DNA of 64,000 nt from Burkholderiales bacterium (GCA_036262035.1 DATAJS010000015.1:186001-250000); one strand, 5' to 3'. Positions 15,490 to 24,775 are shown, counted from the first letter of the stretch. The notes: generated from the letters alone by a model not told the origin. Numbers and translations: made by a program.

Positions 15490-17945
15490 CCGTCGCCCGC
15501 TCCGAGCGCGGCGTCGGCGCGCCGCTGCGGCGCAAGGAGGACGCGCGCTTCCTGAACGGCCGCGGGCAGTTCGTGGGCGACATCCATCGCGCCGGCATGC
15601 TCGATGTCGCTTTCGTGCGCTCGCCGGTCGCGCATGCGCGCATCCGGAGCATCGAGAAACCCGCCGGCCTCGAAGACCGCGTCTTCACGATGGCCGATCT
15701 CACGGATGTCAAACCGATCCGCGCGGTGTCGGCGCTGCAAGGCTTCAAGCCTTCGGACCTCTGGCCGCTCGCCAAAGACAAGGTGCGCCACGTCGGCGAG
15801 GCGGTGGCGATGTGCGTCGGCGCGACGCGCGCCGAAGCCGAAGACGTCGCCGCTCAGGTGTTCGTCGACTACGAAGACCTGCCCGCGGTCGTCGACATGG
15901 TGAAAGCGCGCACCGCGCCGCCGGCGCTGGTGCACGACGAATGGGGCGACAACGTCTTCCTCGAGACGCTGGTCGACGACGATCTCGAAGACGTCCGTCG
16001 CAGCGCGCCGATCAAGATCACGCGCCACTTGCGCACCGCGCGCCAGTCGATGGCGCCGCTCGAAGGCCGCGGCGTGGTGTGCGAATGGAACGACCGCCTC
16101 GGCCAGCTCGAAGTGCACACCGCCGCGCAGATGCCGCACGTCAATCGGGCGGGCCTTTCGGAGACGCTGGGGCTCGACCAGAACGCGATCCGCATCATCG
16201 CGCCCGACGTCGGCGGCGGCTTCGGCTACAAAGGCATCCTGCTTCCTGAGGAAGTGTGTCTGGGCTGGCTCGCGCGCAGGCTCATGCGGCCCGTGCGCTG
16301 GCTCGAAGACCGCCGCGAGCAGCTCACCGCCAACGCCAACTGCCGCGAGCACGATTACGACCTCACGCTGTATGCCGACCGCGAAGGCACGCTCCTCGCG
16401 ATCGACTGCGCAGCGACCGTCGATTCGGGCGCGTACTCGCTCTATCCGTTCTCGGCGTGCCTCGAAGCCGCGCAGGTCGGCTCGATCCTGCCGGGGCCTT
16501 ACAAGATGGAGCGTTATCGCTGCCGCACGTGGTCGGCGGCGACCAACAAGCCCGGCATCCTGCCGTATCGCGGCGTCGCGCGCACCGGCGTGTGCTTCGC
16601 GCTCGAAGTCGCGCTCGACGCGGTCGCGCGCGCCGCGGGCAAGGAGCCTTACGAAGTGCGCCTGAAGAACCTCGTTCAGCCGCACGAGATGCCGTACGAC
16701 AACATCACCAAGAAACATTTCGACTCCGGCGATTACCCGGAGGCGGTGCGGCGCGCGGTGGAGGCGCTGGACATCGGGAAATGGCGCGAGCGCCAGAAGA
16801 ACCTCGCCACGGACGGACGCCGCATCGGCGTAGGCGTCTCGATCTATTGCGAGCAAGCCGCGCACGGCACCAGCGTGTATCACGGCTGGGGCATCCCGAT
16901 GGTGCCGGGACACGAGCAGTGCCATGCGCGGCTCACACCCGACGGCAGCCTCGAGATCCGCATCGGCGCGCACTCGCACGGCCAGGGCCTGGAAACGACG
17001 CTGGCGCAGGTCGCGAACGAGATCCTCGGTGTCGATCCCGAGCGCGTGCGCGTCGTGCACGGCGATACGGGCGTCACGCCGTACTCGACGGGCACGTGGG
17101 GCTCGCGCTGCATGGTGATGTCGGGCGGCGCGGTGGCGAGCGCGTGCAAACAGCTCGCGGCGCGCGTGAAGAACATCGCCGCTCACCTCATGCAGGCGCC
17201 GCCGGACGAGCTCAGCCTGCGCGACGGTGAGGTGCGCGCGGGCGGCAGGACGATGGCGCTCGGCGAGGTCGCTTTCACCTGGTATCGCCTGCCGCATCGC
17301 CTCCCCGCCGACGTCGACCCCGGCGGCCTCGAAGTGGTCGCCGGCTACAAGCCGAAAGTCGACACCGGCACCTTCAGCTATGCCTGTCACGCGGTCGCGG
17401 TCGCGGTCGACACCGAGCTCGGTCAGGTCGAGCTGCTCGATTACGTCGTCGTCGAAGACGGCGGCACGCTGGTGAACCCGATGGTGGTCGACGGCCAGAT
17501 CTACGGCGGCACCGCGCAGGGCATCGGCACCGCGCTCTACGAAGAGATGCCGTACGACAGCGAAGGCCAGCCGCTCGCGTCCACCCTCGCCGATTACCTG
17601 CTGCCGGGCGCGACCGAGGTGCCGAACGTTCGCATCGTGCACATGGAGACGCCTTCGCCGTACACCGAGTTCGGGCAGAAAGGCATCGGCGAGGGCGGCG
17701 CGATCGCGCCGCCGGCGGCGATCGTCAACGCGATCAACGATGCGTTGAAGGATCTCGGCGTCGAGATCACCGAGACGCCGGTGAGCCCGCGAAGGTTGCT
17801 GGCGGCCATCGAGAGCGCTCGTCATTCCCGACCCGCGGCAGCGGAAACGATCGGGAATCCATCTTTGCACCAAATCAAGATGGGTCCCCGCCTTCGCGGG
17901 GACGACGCTTCGCGTCGCCTTCGCGGGAATGACGGACGCGCATGA
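15486..17945 (+). CDS. Xanthine dehydrogenase-family molybdopterin-binding large subunit (CoxL/XdhA-like), tail from a dispersed repeat
   Basis: An 819-residue protein starting at GTG 15,486 (GTGA overlap with the amidohydrolase stop). The N-terminal a/b domain begins GAPLRRKEDARFLNGRGQFV. The Mo domains include DVGGGFGYKG (about 240), AHSHGQGLETTLAQVANEIL and the C-terminal GQKGIGEGGAIAPPAAI with the catalytic Glu. There is no Tat signal, so this second hydroxylase is cytoplasmic. With the following FAD and 2Fe-2S subunits it forms a CODH-like (LMS)2 enzyme that hydroxylates an N-heterocycle or aldehyde. Homology should end near residue 778. The last 40 or so residues are encoded by the palindromic repeat at 17,820-17,940, and the TGA overlaps the next ATG. 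Confidence 0.92.
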   Translation: MTVARSERGVGAPLRRKEDARFLNGRGQFVGDIHRAGMLDVAFVRSPVAHARIRSIEKPAGLEDRVFTMADLTDVKPIRAVSALQGFKPSDLWPLAKDKVRHVGEAVAMCVGATRAEAEDVAAQVFVDYEDLPAVVDMVKARTAPPALVHDEWGDNVFLETLVDDDLEDVRRSAPIKITRHLRTARQSMAPLEGRGVVCEWNDRLGQLEVHTAAQMPHVNRAGLSETLGLDQNAIRIIAPDVGGGFGYKGILLPEEVCLGWLARRLMRPVRWLEDRREQLTANANCREHDYDLTLYADREGTLLAIDCAATVDSGAYSLYPFSACLEAAQVGSILPGPYKMERYRCRTWSAATNKPGILPYRGVARTGVCFALEVALDAVARAAGKEPYEVRLKNLVQPHEMPYDNITKKHFDSGDYPEAVRRAVEALDIGKWRERQKNLATDGRRIGVGVSIYCEQAAHGTSVYHGWGIPMVPGHEQCHARLTPDGSLEIRIGAHSHGQGLETTLAQVANEILGVDPERVRVVHGDTGVTPYSTGTWGSRCMVMSGGAVASACKQLAARVKNIAAHLMQAPPDELSLRDGEVRAGGRTMALGEVAFTWYRLPHRLPADVDPGGLEVVAGYKPKVDTGTFSYACHAVAVAVDTELGQVELLDYVVVEDGGTLVNPMVVDGQIYGGTAQGIGTALYEEMPYDSEGQPLASTLADYLLPGATEVPNVRIVHMETPSPYTEFGQKGIGEGGAIAPPAAIVNAINDALKDLGVEITETPVSPRRLLAAIESARHSRPAAAETIGNPSLHQIKMGPRLRGDDASRRLRGNDGRA
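17820..17940. repeat. Composite palindromic repeat inside the 3' end of the large-subunit gene
   Basis: The element opens CGTCATTCCCGA and closes GGGAATGACGG, with internal inverted arms (ATCGGGAATCCATCTTTG versus AAATCAAGATGGGTCCCCG) and an inner GCGGGGACGACGCTTCGCGTCGCC hairpin. Same family as the elements at 29,284, 30,459 and 34,454. It is translated as a low-complexity tail. Confidence 0.75.
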
Positions 17946-18745
17946 AACCCGCCGCGTTCGATTACGAGAGGCCCACCGACATCGCGCTGGCGGTGCACCT
18001 TCTTGCCGCGAGCGAAGGCACGGGCAAGGTGATCGCCGGCGGTCAGTCGCTCGGGCCGATGCTCAACCTGCGTCTCGCGCAGCCGGCGCTGCTCGTCGAC
18101 GTGCGCGCGCTCGAGCGCCTGCGCGACATCAAGCTCACCGACGACGCGCTGCTCCTCGGCGCATGCACCACGCACGCGGCCATCGAGGACGGTCTCGTGC
18201 CCGACGTGACCCGCGGTTTGATGCGGAGAGTCGCATCCGACATCGCGTATCGCGCGGTGAGGAATCGCGGAACGATCGGCGGCAGCCTGTGTCACGCCGA
18301 TCCGGCGGCCGACTGGGTGTCGGCGATGATGCTGCTCTCGGCGACGGTCATCGTCGATGGCGCACACGGCGCCCGCGAGATCGAAGCCGCGGATTTCATC
18401 GTCAGCGCTTTCACCACCGCGCTCGCCGACGACGAGGTCCTGACCGCGATACGCATACCCCGGCTTTCGGACGGCGCGCGCTGGGGTTACTACAAGTTCT
18501 GCCGCAAGCCCGGCGAATTCGCCGAGGCGCTCGCCGCGATCCTCGTCGATCCCGGCCGCGACCTGTGCCGCGCGGTGATCGGCGCGACCCACGGCAAGCC
18601 GCACGTCATCGCCGATGCGCGCGCGATCGCGGACGATCGTTCGGTGAACGAGGCTGTCGAAGCCGCCGGCGTCGGCGACGATCCGTACGAACGGCAGCTC
18701 CACTGCGCCGCGCTGAAGCGCGCGATTGCACAGCTCTCGGCATGA
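17942..18745 (+). CDS. FAD-binding (medium) subunit of the xanthine-dehydrogenase-type enzyme
   Basis: A 267-residue CoxM/XdhB-like protein. The two flavin signatures are present: AGGQSLGPMLNLR (residues 32-44) and RNRGTIGGSLCHADPAADW (107-125). The C-terminal CO-dehydrogenase flavoprotein domain follows. It carries electrons from the 2Fe-2S clusters to NAD+ or a quinone. The start overlaps the large-subunit stop (ATGA) and its own stop overlaps the 2Fe-2S start, so all three subunits are translated in step. Its length is typical of the family (about 265-290). Confidence 0.93.
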   Translation: MKPAAFDYERPTDIALAVHLLAASEGTGKVIAGGQSLGPMLNLRLAQPALLVDVRALERLRDIKLTDDALLLGACTTHAAIEDGLVPDVTRGLMRRVASDIAYRAVRNRGTIGGSLCHADPAADWVSAMMLLSATVIVDGAHGAREIEAADFIVSAFTTALADDEVLTAIRIPRLSDGARWGYYKFCRKPGEFAEALAAILVDPGRDLCRAVIGATHGKPHVIADARAIADDRSVNEAVEAAGVGDDPYERQLHCAALKRAIAQLSA

Positions 18746-19227
18746 AGAAGACCATCTCGCTCACCGTCAACGGCCGCGCGGTCGTCGCGCATGTGGAGCC
18801 GCGAACGCAGCTCGCCGATTTCGTGCGTGAAGAGCTGCGGCTCACCGGCACGCACTTCGGCTGCGAGCACGGCGTGTGCGGCGCGTGCACCCTCGAGGTC
18901 GACGGCGCGCCCGCGCGCTCGTGCATCGCCTACGCCGCCGCGTGCGACGGCGCGCGCGTGCGCACGATCGAAGGCTTCGACGACGATGCGGTGATGGCCG
19001 ATCTCAAGGAAGCGTTCAGCGCCGAGCACGCGCTCCAGTGCGGTTACTGCACGCCGGGGATGCTCGTCACCGCGCGCGACATCGTGCTGCGCCTGCCCGA
19101 CGCCGACGAGGCGCGCATCCGCAAGGAGCTTGCGGGCAACCTGTGCCGCTGCACGGGTTACGTCGGCATCGTGCGCGCCATCGCGCGCGTGCTCGAATCG
19201 AGAAGGGGGGCCTCGCATGGATCTTGA
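18742..19227 (+). CDS. (2Fe-2S)-binding small subunit of the xanthine-dehydrogenase-type enzyme
   Basis: A 161-residue CoxS-like protein. Ferredoxin-domain ligands are Cys41, Cys46, Cys49 and Cys61 (CEHGVCGAC then C61). Helical-domain ligands are Cys100 and Cys103 (CGYC) with Cys135 and Cys137 (CRC). It is only distantly similar to the paralog at 4,054-4,536, so the two hydroxylases are separate systems rather than a local duplication. The CoxG gene begins within its last codons (ATG 19,217). Confidence 0.94.
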   Translation: MKKTISLTVNGRAVVAHVEPRTQLADFVREELRLTGTHFGCEHGVCGACTLEVDGAPARSCIAYAAACDGARVRTIEGFDDDAVMADLKEAFSAEHALQCGYCTPGMLVTARDIVLRLPDADEARIRKELAGNLCRCTGYVGIVRAIARVLESRRGASHGS

Positions 19228-19768
19228 AGAGTCCTTCGACCTGCCGGTCGCGCGCGAGCGCGCGTGGGCGGCGTTCCGCGACCTGTCGGTCCTCGTGTCC
19301 TGCCTTCCGGGCGCGCGGCTCACGAGCGACCCGCAGGCCGATCCGGTGCAGATCGTCTTCGCGGTGAAGCTCGGCCCGATCAGCGTCAACTTCACCGGCA
19401 TCGGGGGCGTGGAATACGGTGAAGAGTACGGCTGCTGCTTCTCGGGCGGCGGCGCCGATCGCAACACCAACTCGCGCGTCAAAGGCGCGGCGAAGTTCTC
19501 GCTGCACGAAACGGTGAACGGCACGCACGTGCGTCTCGCGGTCGATTACGCGCTGACCGGCGCGCTCGCGCAGTTCGGGCGGCCGGGCATCGTCAAGGAG
19601 ATCGCCGCGAATCTCACCCGGCAGTTCGCCGACAACCTGCGCACGACGCTCTCGCAAACCGCGGACGGCGCAACGCGGACCGCGCCGGCTCAGCTCGACG
19701 CGGCCGACCTCATGATGCAGGTCGCGCGCGGCCGCATCCAGCGCATGTTCGGCGGCAAGAATGAGTGA
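19217..19768 (+). CDS. CoxG-like SRPBCC protein (hydroxylase accessory)
   Basis: A 183-residue protein starting at 19,217 behind GAAGGGGGG. It has the SRPBCC/START-like beginning ESFDLPVARERAWAAFRDL and CLPGARL, as in CO dehydrogenase subunit G. CoxG-type proteins have been linked to maturation and membrane recruitment of CODH-family hydroxylases. A C-terminal amphipathic helix (about residues 160-180, LMMQVARGRIQRMFGG) could contact membrane, as proposed for CoxG. Placement directly after the L, M and S subunit genes supports a role in assembling this enzyme. Confidence 0.85.
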   Translation: MDLEESFDLPVARERAWAAFRDLSVLVSCLPGARLTSDPQADPVQIVFAVKLGPISVNFTGIGGVEYGEEYGCCFSGGGADRNTNSRVKGAAKFSLHETVNGTHVRLAVDYALTGALAQFGRPGIVKEIAANLTRQFADNLRTTLSQTADGATRTAPAQLDAADLMMQVARGRIQRMFGGKNE

Positions 19769-20900
19769 CGGCCTTCAGGCCCTGGTTGCGGCGCGGCCGG
19801 TGTGGACGCGCGTTGCGCGCGCCGGTGAAGTGCTCGCGTTGCAGGGGCGCACGCTGCTGCACGCCGGACCGCCGTTCGTCGATCCGCGCAAGCCGTGCGC
19901 GCCGGTGCTCTCGTCGGCGGTGCTGGCGTGCATCTACGAAGGCTGGGCGAAGAGCGAAGACGAAGCGGAGCGCCTGATCGCAAGCGGCGACGTGCGACTC
20001 GAGCCCGCGCAATCGCGGCGCTGCGTCACCCCCCTCGCGGCGATCGTGTCGCCTTCGACGACGATGATCGTGGTCGAAGACGCGGCCGGGCAGGCACCGC
20101 CGGCGTATGCGCCGCTGGGAACGACCGGAGGACCCGACCTGCGCTTCGGTACTCGAGAGCGCGGCATCCTCGATCGCCTCGCGCTGCGCGACAGCGCGCA
20201 AGCCGCCACGCTCGGCCGCGCGCTCGCCGAGCCGATCGAGCTCCTGCCGATCGCGCGCGCAGCGCTCGAACAGGGCGACGATCTGCACAACCGCACCACC
20301 GCAGCCACCGCGGCGTTGGTCGCGCGCATCGAGGCGCGCCTGCCGCGCTCCGATTCGCTGATCGAAGCGGTCAAGGCGACGCCGCTGTGGTTCCTCACTT
20401 TCTGGATGGCCGCGGCGAAGCTGATGCTATCCGCCGCCGAAGGTAAAGCGCCGGGGACGCTGATCACGCGCATGGGCGGCAACGGCGTAGCCTTCGGCGT
20501 CGCACTCGCCGGTGCGCCCGACCGATGGATTACGGTCAGCGCCGAAGCGCCGCGCGGCCCCTGTCTGCCGAATGCAGACAAGAATGCGAAAGCCGTCGGC
20601 GCGATCGGCGACAGCGCCGTTATCGATGCGCTGGGATTCGGCGGCCAGGCGCTGGAATACGCGCCCGAGCCCCGCGACGCGCTGCGGCCTTACCTGACCG
20701 GCGATCCGGCCGAGGTGGCGCGCACGCTCCTGCAAGCGCCGCATCCGGCGTTCGCATCGAAAAGCGTCGGCGTCGATGTGGAGACGATACGCCGCATGAA
20801 GACCGTGCCGATCGTCACGCTCGGCATGGTCGAAGCGAGCGGCACGCGAGGGTTGCTCGGACGCGGCGTGTTCCGACCGCCGCTCCCGCTGTTCGAATAA
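19761..20900 (+). CDS. DUF1116 protein (AllG/YlbE-like, oxamate carbamoyltransferase-related)
   Basis: A 379-residue protein. A C-terminal segment ITRMGGNGVAFGVALAG (about residues 233-249) followed by RWITVSAEAPRG and PNADKNAKAVGAIGDSAVIDALGFGG matches the DUF1116 pattern (nucleotide/carbamoyl-type Gly loop, then 'GDSAV-E--G'). E. coli AllG (YlbE) is a DUF1116 protein and part of oxamic transcarbamylase with AllF (FdrA) and AllH (YlbF), which releases carbamoyl phosphate. Neither FdrA-like nor AllH-like genes are visible here. DUF1116 proteins do occur in other degradation operons, so the exact reaction is unknown. The start overlaps the CoxG stop by eight bases. Confidence 0.75.
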   Translation: MSDGLQALVAARPVWTRVARAGEVLALQGRTLLHAGPPFVDPRKPCAPVLSSAVLACIYEGWAKSEDEAERLIASGDVRLEPAQSRRCVTPLAAIVSPSTTMIVVEDAAGQAPPAYAPLGTTGGPDLRFGTRERGILDRLALRDSAQAATLGRALAEPIELLPIARAALEQGDDLHNRTTAATAALVARIEARLPRSDSLIEAVKATPLWFLTFWMAAAKLMLSAAEGKAPGTLITRMGGNGVAFGVALAGAPDRWITVSAEAPRGPCLPNADKNAKAVGAIGDSAVIDALGFGGQALEYAPEPRDALRPYLTGDPAEVARTLLQAPHPAFASKSVGVDVETIRRMKTVPIVTLGMVEASGTRGLLGRGVFRPPLPLFE

Positions 20901-20913
20901 GGAGGAGGAACGC

Positions 20914-22278
20914 GTGTATCTCACCGAGAAATTCGCGAAGCTCGTCACCGAAACGAGCTACGGCGACATCCCGGAACCCGGTATCGCCAAGGCGAAGGAG
21001 TGCATCCTCGACTGTATCGGTGTCACGATCGCGGGCTCGGCCGAGCCGATCCGCGAGCCGGTGATGCAGTACGTGCAGGCGGTGGGCGGCGCGAGCGACG
21101 CGACGCTGATGGGCATCGGCGGCAGGACCTCGGTGACCAACGCCGCGCTCGCCAACGGCGTGTTCGGGCACGTGCTCGATTACGACGACACCAACCAGAT
21201 CTTCATCGGCCACGGCTCGGTGGTGATCGTGCCGGCGATCCTCGCGCTCGCCGAGAAGCTGGGATCGAGCGGCAAGGACGTGCTCACTGCGTACCTGCTT
21301 GGCACCGAAGTGCAGTGGAAGCTCGGCGAGGCGCTGGTCGACTGCGGCGATCACTACGCGAAAGGCTGGCATTCGACCGGCAGCATCGGCGCCTTCGGCG
21401 CGACCGCCTCCGCCGCGAAGCTGCTCGGCTTGAGCGCAAGCCAAGCGGCCCATGCGTTCGGCATCGCAGCCTCGGAAACCGGCGGCTTCCAGGAACAGTT
21501 CGGCACGCATTGCAAGCCGTTTCACGCCGGGCGTGCCAACGAAGTCGGCGTGCGTGTCGCGCTGCTCGCGAAAGGCGGCTTCACCAGCGCGCGCAGCGCG
21601 TTCGAAGGCAAGGTGGGATGGCTCAAGCTCGTCGCGGACAAGTACGACCTCTCCAAGGTCGACCGCTTCGGCGAACCGTGGGGCATCCTCGAAGAGACCT
21701 TCGGCCGCGGCATGAATCTCAAGGCGCACCCGGTGTGCGCGTCCGCGCTCGGCGCGGTCGAGGGCATGCAGTCGCTCGCGGCTCAGCACGGCTTCACCGC
21801 CGGGGACGTCGAGACGATCGAATGCGGCGTACGCCCGCACTCGCTCAACATCCTCATGTATCACGAGCCGAAAACGGGCTTGCAGGCCAAGTTCAGCGCC
21901 GAATACTGGCCGGCGATCACGCTGCTGCGCGGGCGCCTGGGCTTGCGCGAGATCACCGACGAAGTGGTGTCGCGGCCCGACGTGCAGGCGCTGATCGGAA
22001 AGGTGAAGGTCTATCCCGATCCGTCGATCACGGTGTCGCACGCGCGCGTGAACATCAAGGTCGTTCTTAAGAACGGCCGCACGTTGTCGGAAGCGTATTA
22101 CCCGGCGAAAGGCGCGACCGACAACCCGTTGACTCGCGACGAGCTCGTCGACAAGTTCAACGAGTGCGCGGAATGGGGCGGGGTGCCCGCATCGAAAGCG
22201 GCACGGACGGTGGAGATCGTCTCGGGGCTCGAGCGCGCCGAGAGCGTCGCGGCGCTGATGGATTCGGTAGTTCGATAA
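20914..22278 (+). CDS. MmgE/PrpD-family protein (first copy)
   Basis: A 454-residue protein preceded by AAGGAGGAG. Family markers are the N-terminal all-helical domain with LANGVFGHVLDYDDTN (about residues 92-107), GWHSTGSIGAFGATASAAKLLGL (about 150-172), KPFHAGRANEVGV (about 197-209) and the second domain ending GATDNPLTRDEL. Members include 2-methylcitrate dehydratase PrpD, cis-aconitate decarboxylase and many hydratases acting on branched di- or tricarboxylates. Substrate cannot be read from sequence. Placed just before methylaspartate ammonia-lyase, it may hydrate or dehydrate a mesaconate-like acid. Confidence 0.9.
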   Translation: MYLTEKFAKLVTETSYGDIPEPGIAKAKECILDCIGVTIAGSAEPIREPVMQYVQAVGGASDATLMGIGGRTSVTNAALANGVFGHVLDYDDTNQIFIGHGSVVIVPAILALAEKLGSSGKDVLTAYLLGTEVQWKLGEALVDCGDHYAKGWHSTGSIGAFGATASAAKLLGLSASQAAHAFGIAASETGGFQEQFGTHCKPFHAGRANEVGVRVALLAKGGFTSARSAFEGKVGWLKLVADKYDLSKVDRFGEPWGILEETFGRGMNLKAHPVCASALGAVEGMQSLAAQHGFTAGDVETIECGVRPHSLNILMYHEPKTGLQAKFSAEYWPAITLLRGRLGLREITDEVVSRPDVQALIGKVKVYPDPSITVSHARVNIKVVLKNGRTLSEAYYPAKGATDNPLTRDELVDKFNECAEWGGVPASKAARTVEIVSGLERAESVAALMDSVVR

Positions 22279-22292
22279 GAGGAGGAGCTGGA

Positions 22293-23534
22293 ATGAAGGT
22301 CAAGGACGTCATCTGTGCGGCGGGTCGCTCCGGCTACATGCACCGCGACCTGCTCGCGATCAAGGCGGGCAAGGCGAAGCCCAACGGCAGTCTCTACGAA
22401 GGCGAGCCGATGTCGCCGGGCTTCACGCGCATCATCGAGCCCGCGACGATCATCTCGATCATGCTGGTGCTCGAAGACGGGCAGATCGCGTTCGGCGATT
22501 GCGCCGACGTGATCCTCGCCGGCGTCGCGGGGCGCGATCCCGCGTTCAATGCCAAAGGCCACATCGACTACGTGAAGACCGGGGTCGCCGCCGCGCTGCG
22601 CGGGCGCGACATCTCGAGCTTCAGGCGCAATGCCGAAGAGATGGACAAGTTCGAGCACGCCGGCAAGCGCCTGCACACCGCGATTCGCTACGGCGTGTCG
22701 CAGGCGCTGCTGCACGCGGCGGCGCTGTCGAACAAAGTCACGATGGCGGAAGTGATCGCCCGGGAATACGGTAGCACGATCTCGAAGGAGCGGATTCCGA
22801 TCCTCGCGTCGTGCCACAAGGACGATCCGGGCCAGCTCGACCGCGTGATCCTCAAGCGCGTTGAATTGCTGCCGCACGCCTCTTTCCAGATCGTCTCCGA
22901 GCACGTCGGCTTGCAGGGCGAGAAGCTCGCGGCGTTCGTGAAGCGCGTCGCATCGCGCTGCAAGGAGATCGGCGACCCCGATTACAACCCGCGCATCCAC
23001 GTCGACCTCTACGGCACGCTCGGCGAGCTGTTCGAGATGAACGTCGAGCGCATCGCCGAATACATCGGACGTCTCAGAAAAGAGTCGGGCTCGTACAAGC
23101 TCCTCGTCGAGTCGCCGATGATCGCCAGCACGCAGGACGAGCAGATCGAGAAGTTCGCGGCCTTGCGCAAGCTGCTCGCGCAGCAGGGCACCGACGTCGG
23201 CATCATCGCCGACGAATGGTGCAATACCCTGCCCGACATCCGGCTGTTCGCGAAGGCCGCGGCTTCGGACTTCGTGCAGATCAAGACGCCCGACCTCGGC
23301 AGCATCCACAACACGATCGAGGCGGTGCTCTACTGCAAGGAGAACGGCATGGGCGCGTGCCTCGGCGGCACCGCGAACGAGACCGACCATTCGACGCGCA
23401 TCTCGTGCCACATGGGCCTCGCGTGCCGCCCGAATTTCATGCTGTCCAAGCCGGGCCTCGGCGCGGACGAGGCGCTGATGATCCAGACCAACGAGATGGC
23501 GCGGACGCTCGCGATACTCGAGACGCGGACCTAG
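22293..23534 (+). CDS. mal: Methylaspartate ammonia-lyase (enolase superfamily)
   Basis: A 413-residue protein, the standard length. It starts at ATG 22,293 behind AAGAGGAGGAG. The functional residues known for the Citrobacter amalonaticus enzyme appear at nearly identical numbers: base Lys331 in VQIKTPDLG, His195 (family His194) in LPHAS, and Mg2+ ligands Asp238 (HVDLYG), Glu273 (VESP) and Asp307 (ADEWCN). The closing region YCKENGMGACLGGTANETD also matches. It catalyses reversible loss of ammonia from 3-methylaspartate to give mesaconate. No glutamate mutase genes are in the window, so it is not part of the classical methylaspartate glutamate pathway here and may act on a related amino acid. 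Cytoplasmic. Confidence 0.93.
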   Translation: MKVKDVICAAGRSGYMHRDLLAIKAGKAKPNGSLYEGEPMSPGFTRIIEPATIISIMLVLEDGQIAFGDCADVILAGVAGRDPAFNAKGHIDYVKTGVAAALRGRDISSFRRNAEEMDKFEHAGKRLHTAIRYGVSQALLHAAALSNKVTMAEVIAREYGSTISKERIPILASCHKDDPGQLDRVILKRVELLPHASFQIVSEHVGLQGEKLAAFVKRVASRCKEIGDPDYNPRIHVDLYGTLGELFEMNVERIAEYIGRLRKESGSYKLLVESPMIASTQDEQIEKFAALRKLLAQQGTDVGIIADEWCNTLPDIRLFAKAAASDFVQIKTPDLGSIHNTIEAVLYCKENGMGACLGGTANETDHSTRISCHMGLACRPNFMLSKPGLGADEALMIQTNEMARTLAILETRT

Positions 23535-23536
23535 AT

Positions 23537-23629
23537 CGTGCGCCACGGGATCGCCACGTCGCGCTTCGCGCTCCTCGCGATGACGTCATTGCGAGGAGCG
23601 GCAGCGACGAAGCAATCCCGTGACGCACG
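23537..23629. repeat. 93-bp palindromic dispersed element (CGTCATTGCGAGGAGCG type)
   Basis: The ends CGTGCGCCACGGGAT (23537-23551) and ATCCCGTGACGCACG (23615-23629) are near-perfect inverted copies. The inner part CGCTCCTCGCGATGACGTCATTGCGAGGAGCG is a second palindrome centred near 23,584. This type of element is common between proteobacterial genes. It could also act as a terminator after the ammonia-lyase gene. Confidence 0.75.
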
Positions 23630-23684
23630 GCGCGCAGCGCGCGCAATGCAACGCAAACGGTCTTCACAATAAAGAGAGCTCAGC

Positions 23685-24647
23685 ATGAAAACATTCGATG
23701 TGTTGTGTGTGGGACTGCTTCTCGTTTCTTACGCCGCGCTCGCGCAGGACTATCCGGCGCGGCCCGTCCGGCTCATCGTGCCCTATCCGCCGGGCGGCCC
23801 GACCGACATCATGGGCAGGCTCACCGCCGAAGTGCTGACCAAGCGCCTCGGACAGAACGTCGTGGTCGACAACCGGGGCGGCGCCGCGACCGCGATCGGC
23901 GCGGAGATGGCGGCGCACTCGCCGGCGGACGGTTACACGCTGCTCGTCTCGTCGGAGACGACGTTCGCGGTCACGCCCGCGCTCAAGAGCAAGCTGCCGT
24001 ACCACCCCGAGCGCGATTTCGCGCCGATCTCGCTGCTCACCACGCAGCCGTACGTGCTCGCGGTCGGGCCGGCGAGCACCGCGCAATCGGTGTCGCAGCT
24101 CGTCGCCTACGCCAAGCAGAATCCCGGCAAGCTCTCGTACGGCTCCGCGGGTACCGGCAGCGCGAACCACCTCGCGGGCGAGATGTTCAGGAACGCGGCC
24201 GGCATCGACATCATCCACGTGCCGTACAAAGGCAACGGTCCGGCCATCACCGACCTCGCGGGCGGACAGATCGCGCTGATGCTCGGCAGCATCTCGTCGC
24301 TGCTGCCGCACGCGACGACCAAGAGGGTCAGGCTGCTCGCGGTCGCGGCCGGCAAACGCTCGGCCAATGCGCCCGACGTGCCGACGTTCGCCGAAAGCGG
24401 CATGCCGGGATATCAGGTCAGCGGATGGAACTGCATCGTCGCGCCCAAAGGGACGCCGGCGGCGACCGTCAAGCGGCTCAACGCCGACATCGTCGCGGGC
24501 TTCGCGCAGCCGGACGTCATCGAGCGGTTGAGGAAACAGAGCATCGACGCCGCGACCGGGACGCCGCAGCAGCTTGCGGCGCATATCAAGTCGGAGTTCG
24601 CGCGCTATTCCAAGCTCATCAAAACCGTCGGCCTCACCGTGGAATAG
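23685..24647 (+). CDS. Bug-family substrate-binding protein
   Basis: A 320-residue receptor with signal peptide MKTFDVLCVGLLLVSYAALAQ and mature opening YPARPVRLIVPYPPGGPTDI. It contains VVDNRGGAATAIGAE, PADGYTLLVS, IDIIHVPYKGNGPAITD and VPTFAESGMPGYQVSG. AGAGAG lies before the ATG. It follows the catabolic operon in the same direction and probably binds the substrate or a precursor of that pathway. No permease genes are adjacent. Confidence 0.93.
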   Translation: MKTFDVLCVGLLLVSYAALAQDYPARPVRLIVPYPPGGPTDIMGRLTAEVLTKRLGQNVVVDNRGGAATAIGAEMAAHSPADGYTLLVSSETTFAVTPALKSKLPYHPERDFAPISLLTTQPYVLAVGPASTAQSVSQLVAYAKQNPGKLSYGSAGTGSANHLAGEMFRNAAGIDIIHVPYKGNGPAITDLAGGQIALMLGSISSLLPHATTKRVRLLAVAAGKRSANAPDVPTFAESGMPGYQVSGWNCIVAPKGTPAATVKRLNADIVAGFAQPDVIERLRKQSIDAATGTPQQLAAHIKSEFARYSKLIKTVGLTVE

Positions 24648-24775
24648 GGTCTGACCCCGGCTTCATCGGGGTCTGACCCTGGCTTTTCTTGAAAGCAGGT
24701 AAGAAAAAGGACGCAAAGGAAAGAACCAAGGGCGCAAAGTAAAAACGCTTTATTCAAAAAAGCAAAAGCAGACCA
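24647..24775. repeat. Cluster of short dispersed repeats
   Basis: Two direct copies of GGGTCTGACCC(C/T)GGCTT lie at 24,647-24,663 and 24,669-24,685; the first overlaps the TAG of the Bug gene. They are followed by GGACGCAAAGGAAAG and GGGCGCAAAG units (about 24,708-24,740) related to the repeat at 10,885. No gene fits in the 178-base gap. Confidence 0.6.

Noticed and set aside
4054-19227. Possibility that the two molybdo-hydroxylase sets are a recent duplication
   Set aside because: One set is Tat-exported with a cytochrome, the other cytoplasmic with FAD and CoxG; subunit order and sequences differ strongly.
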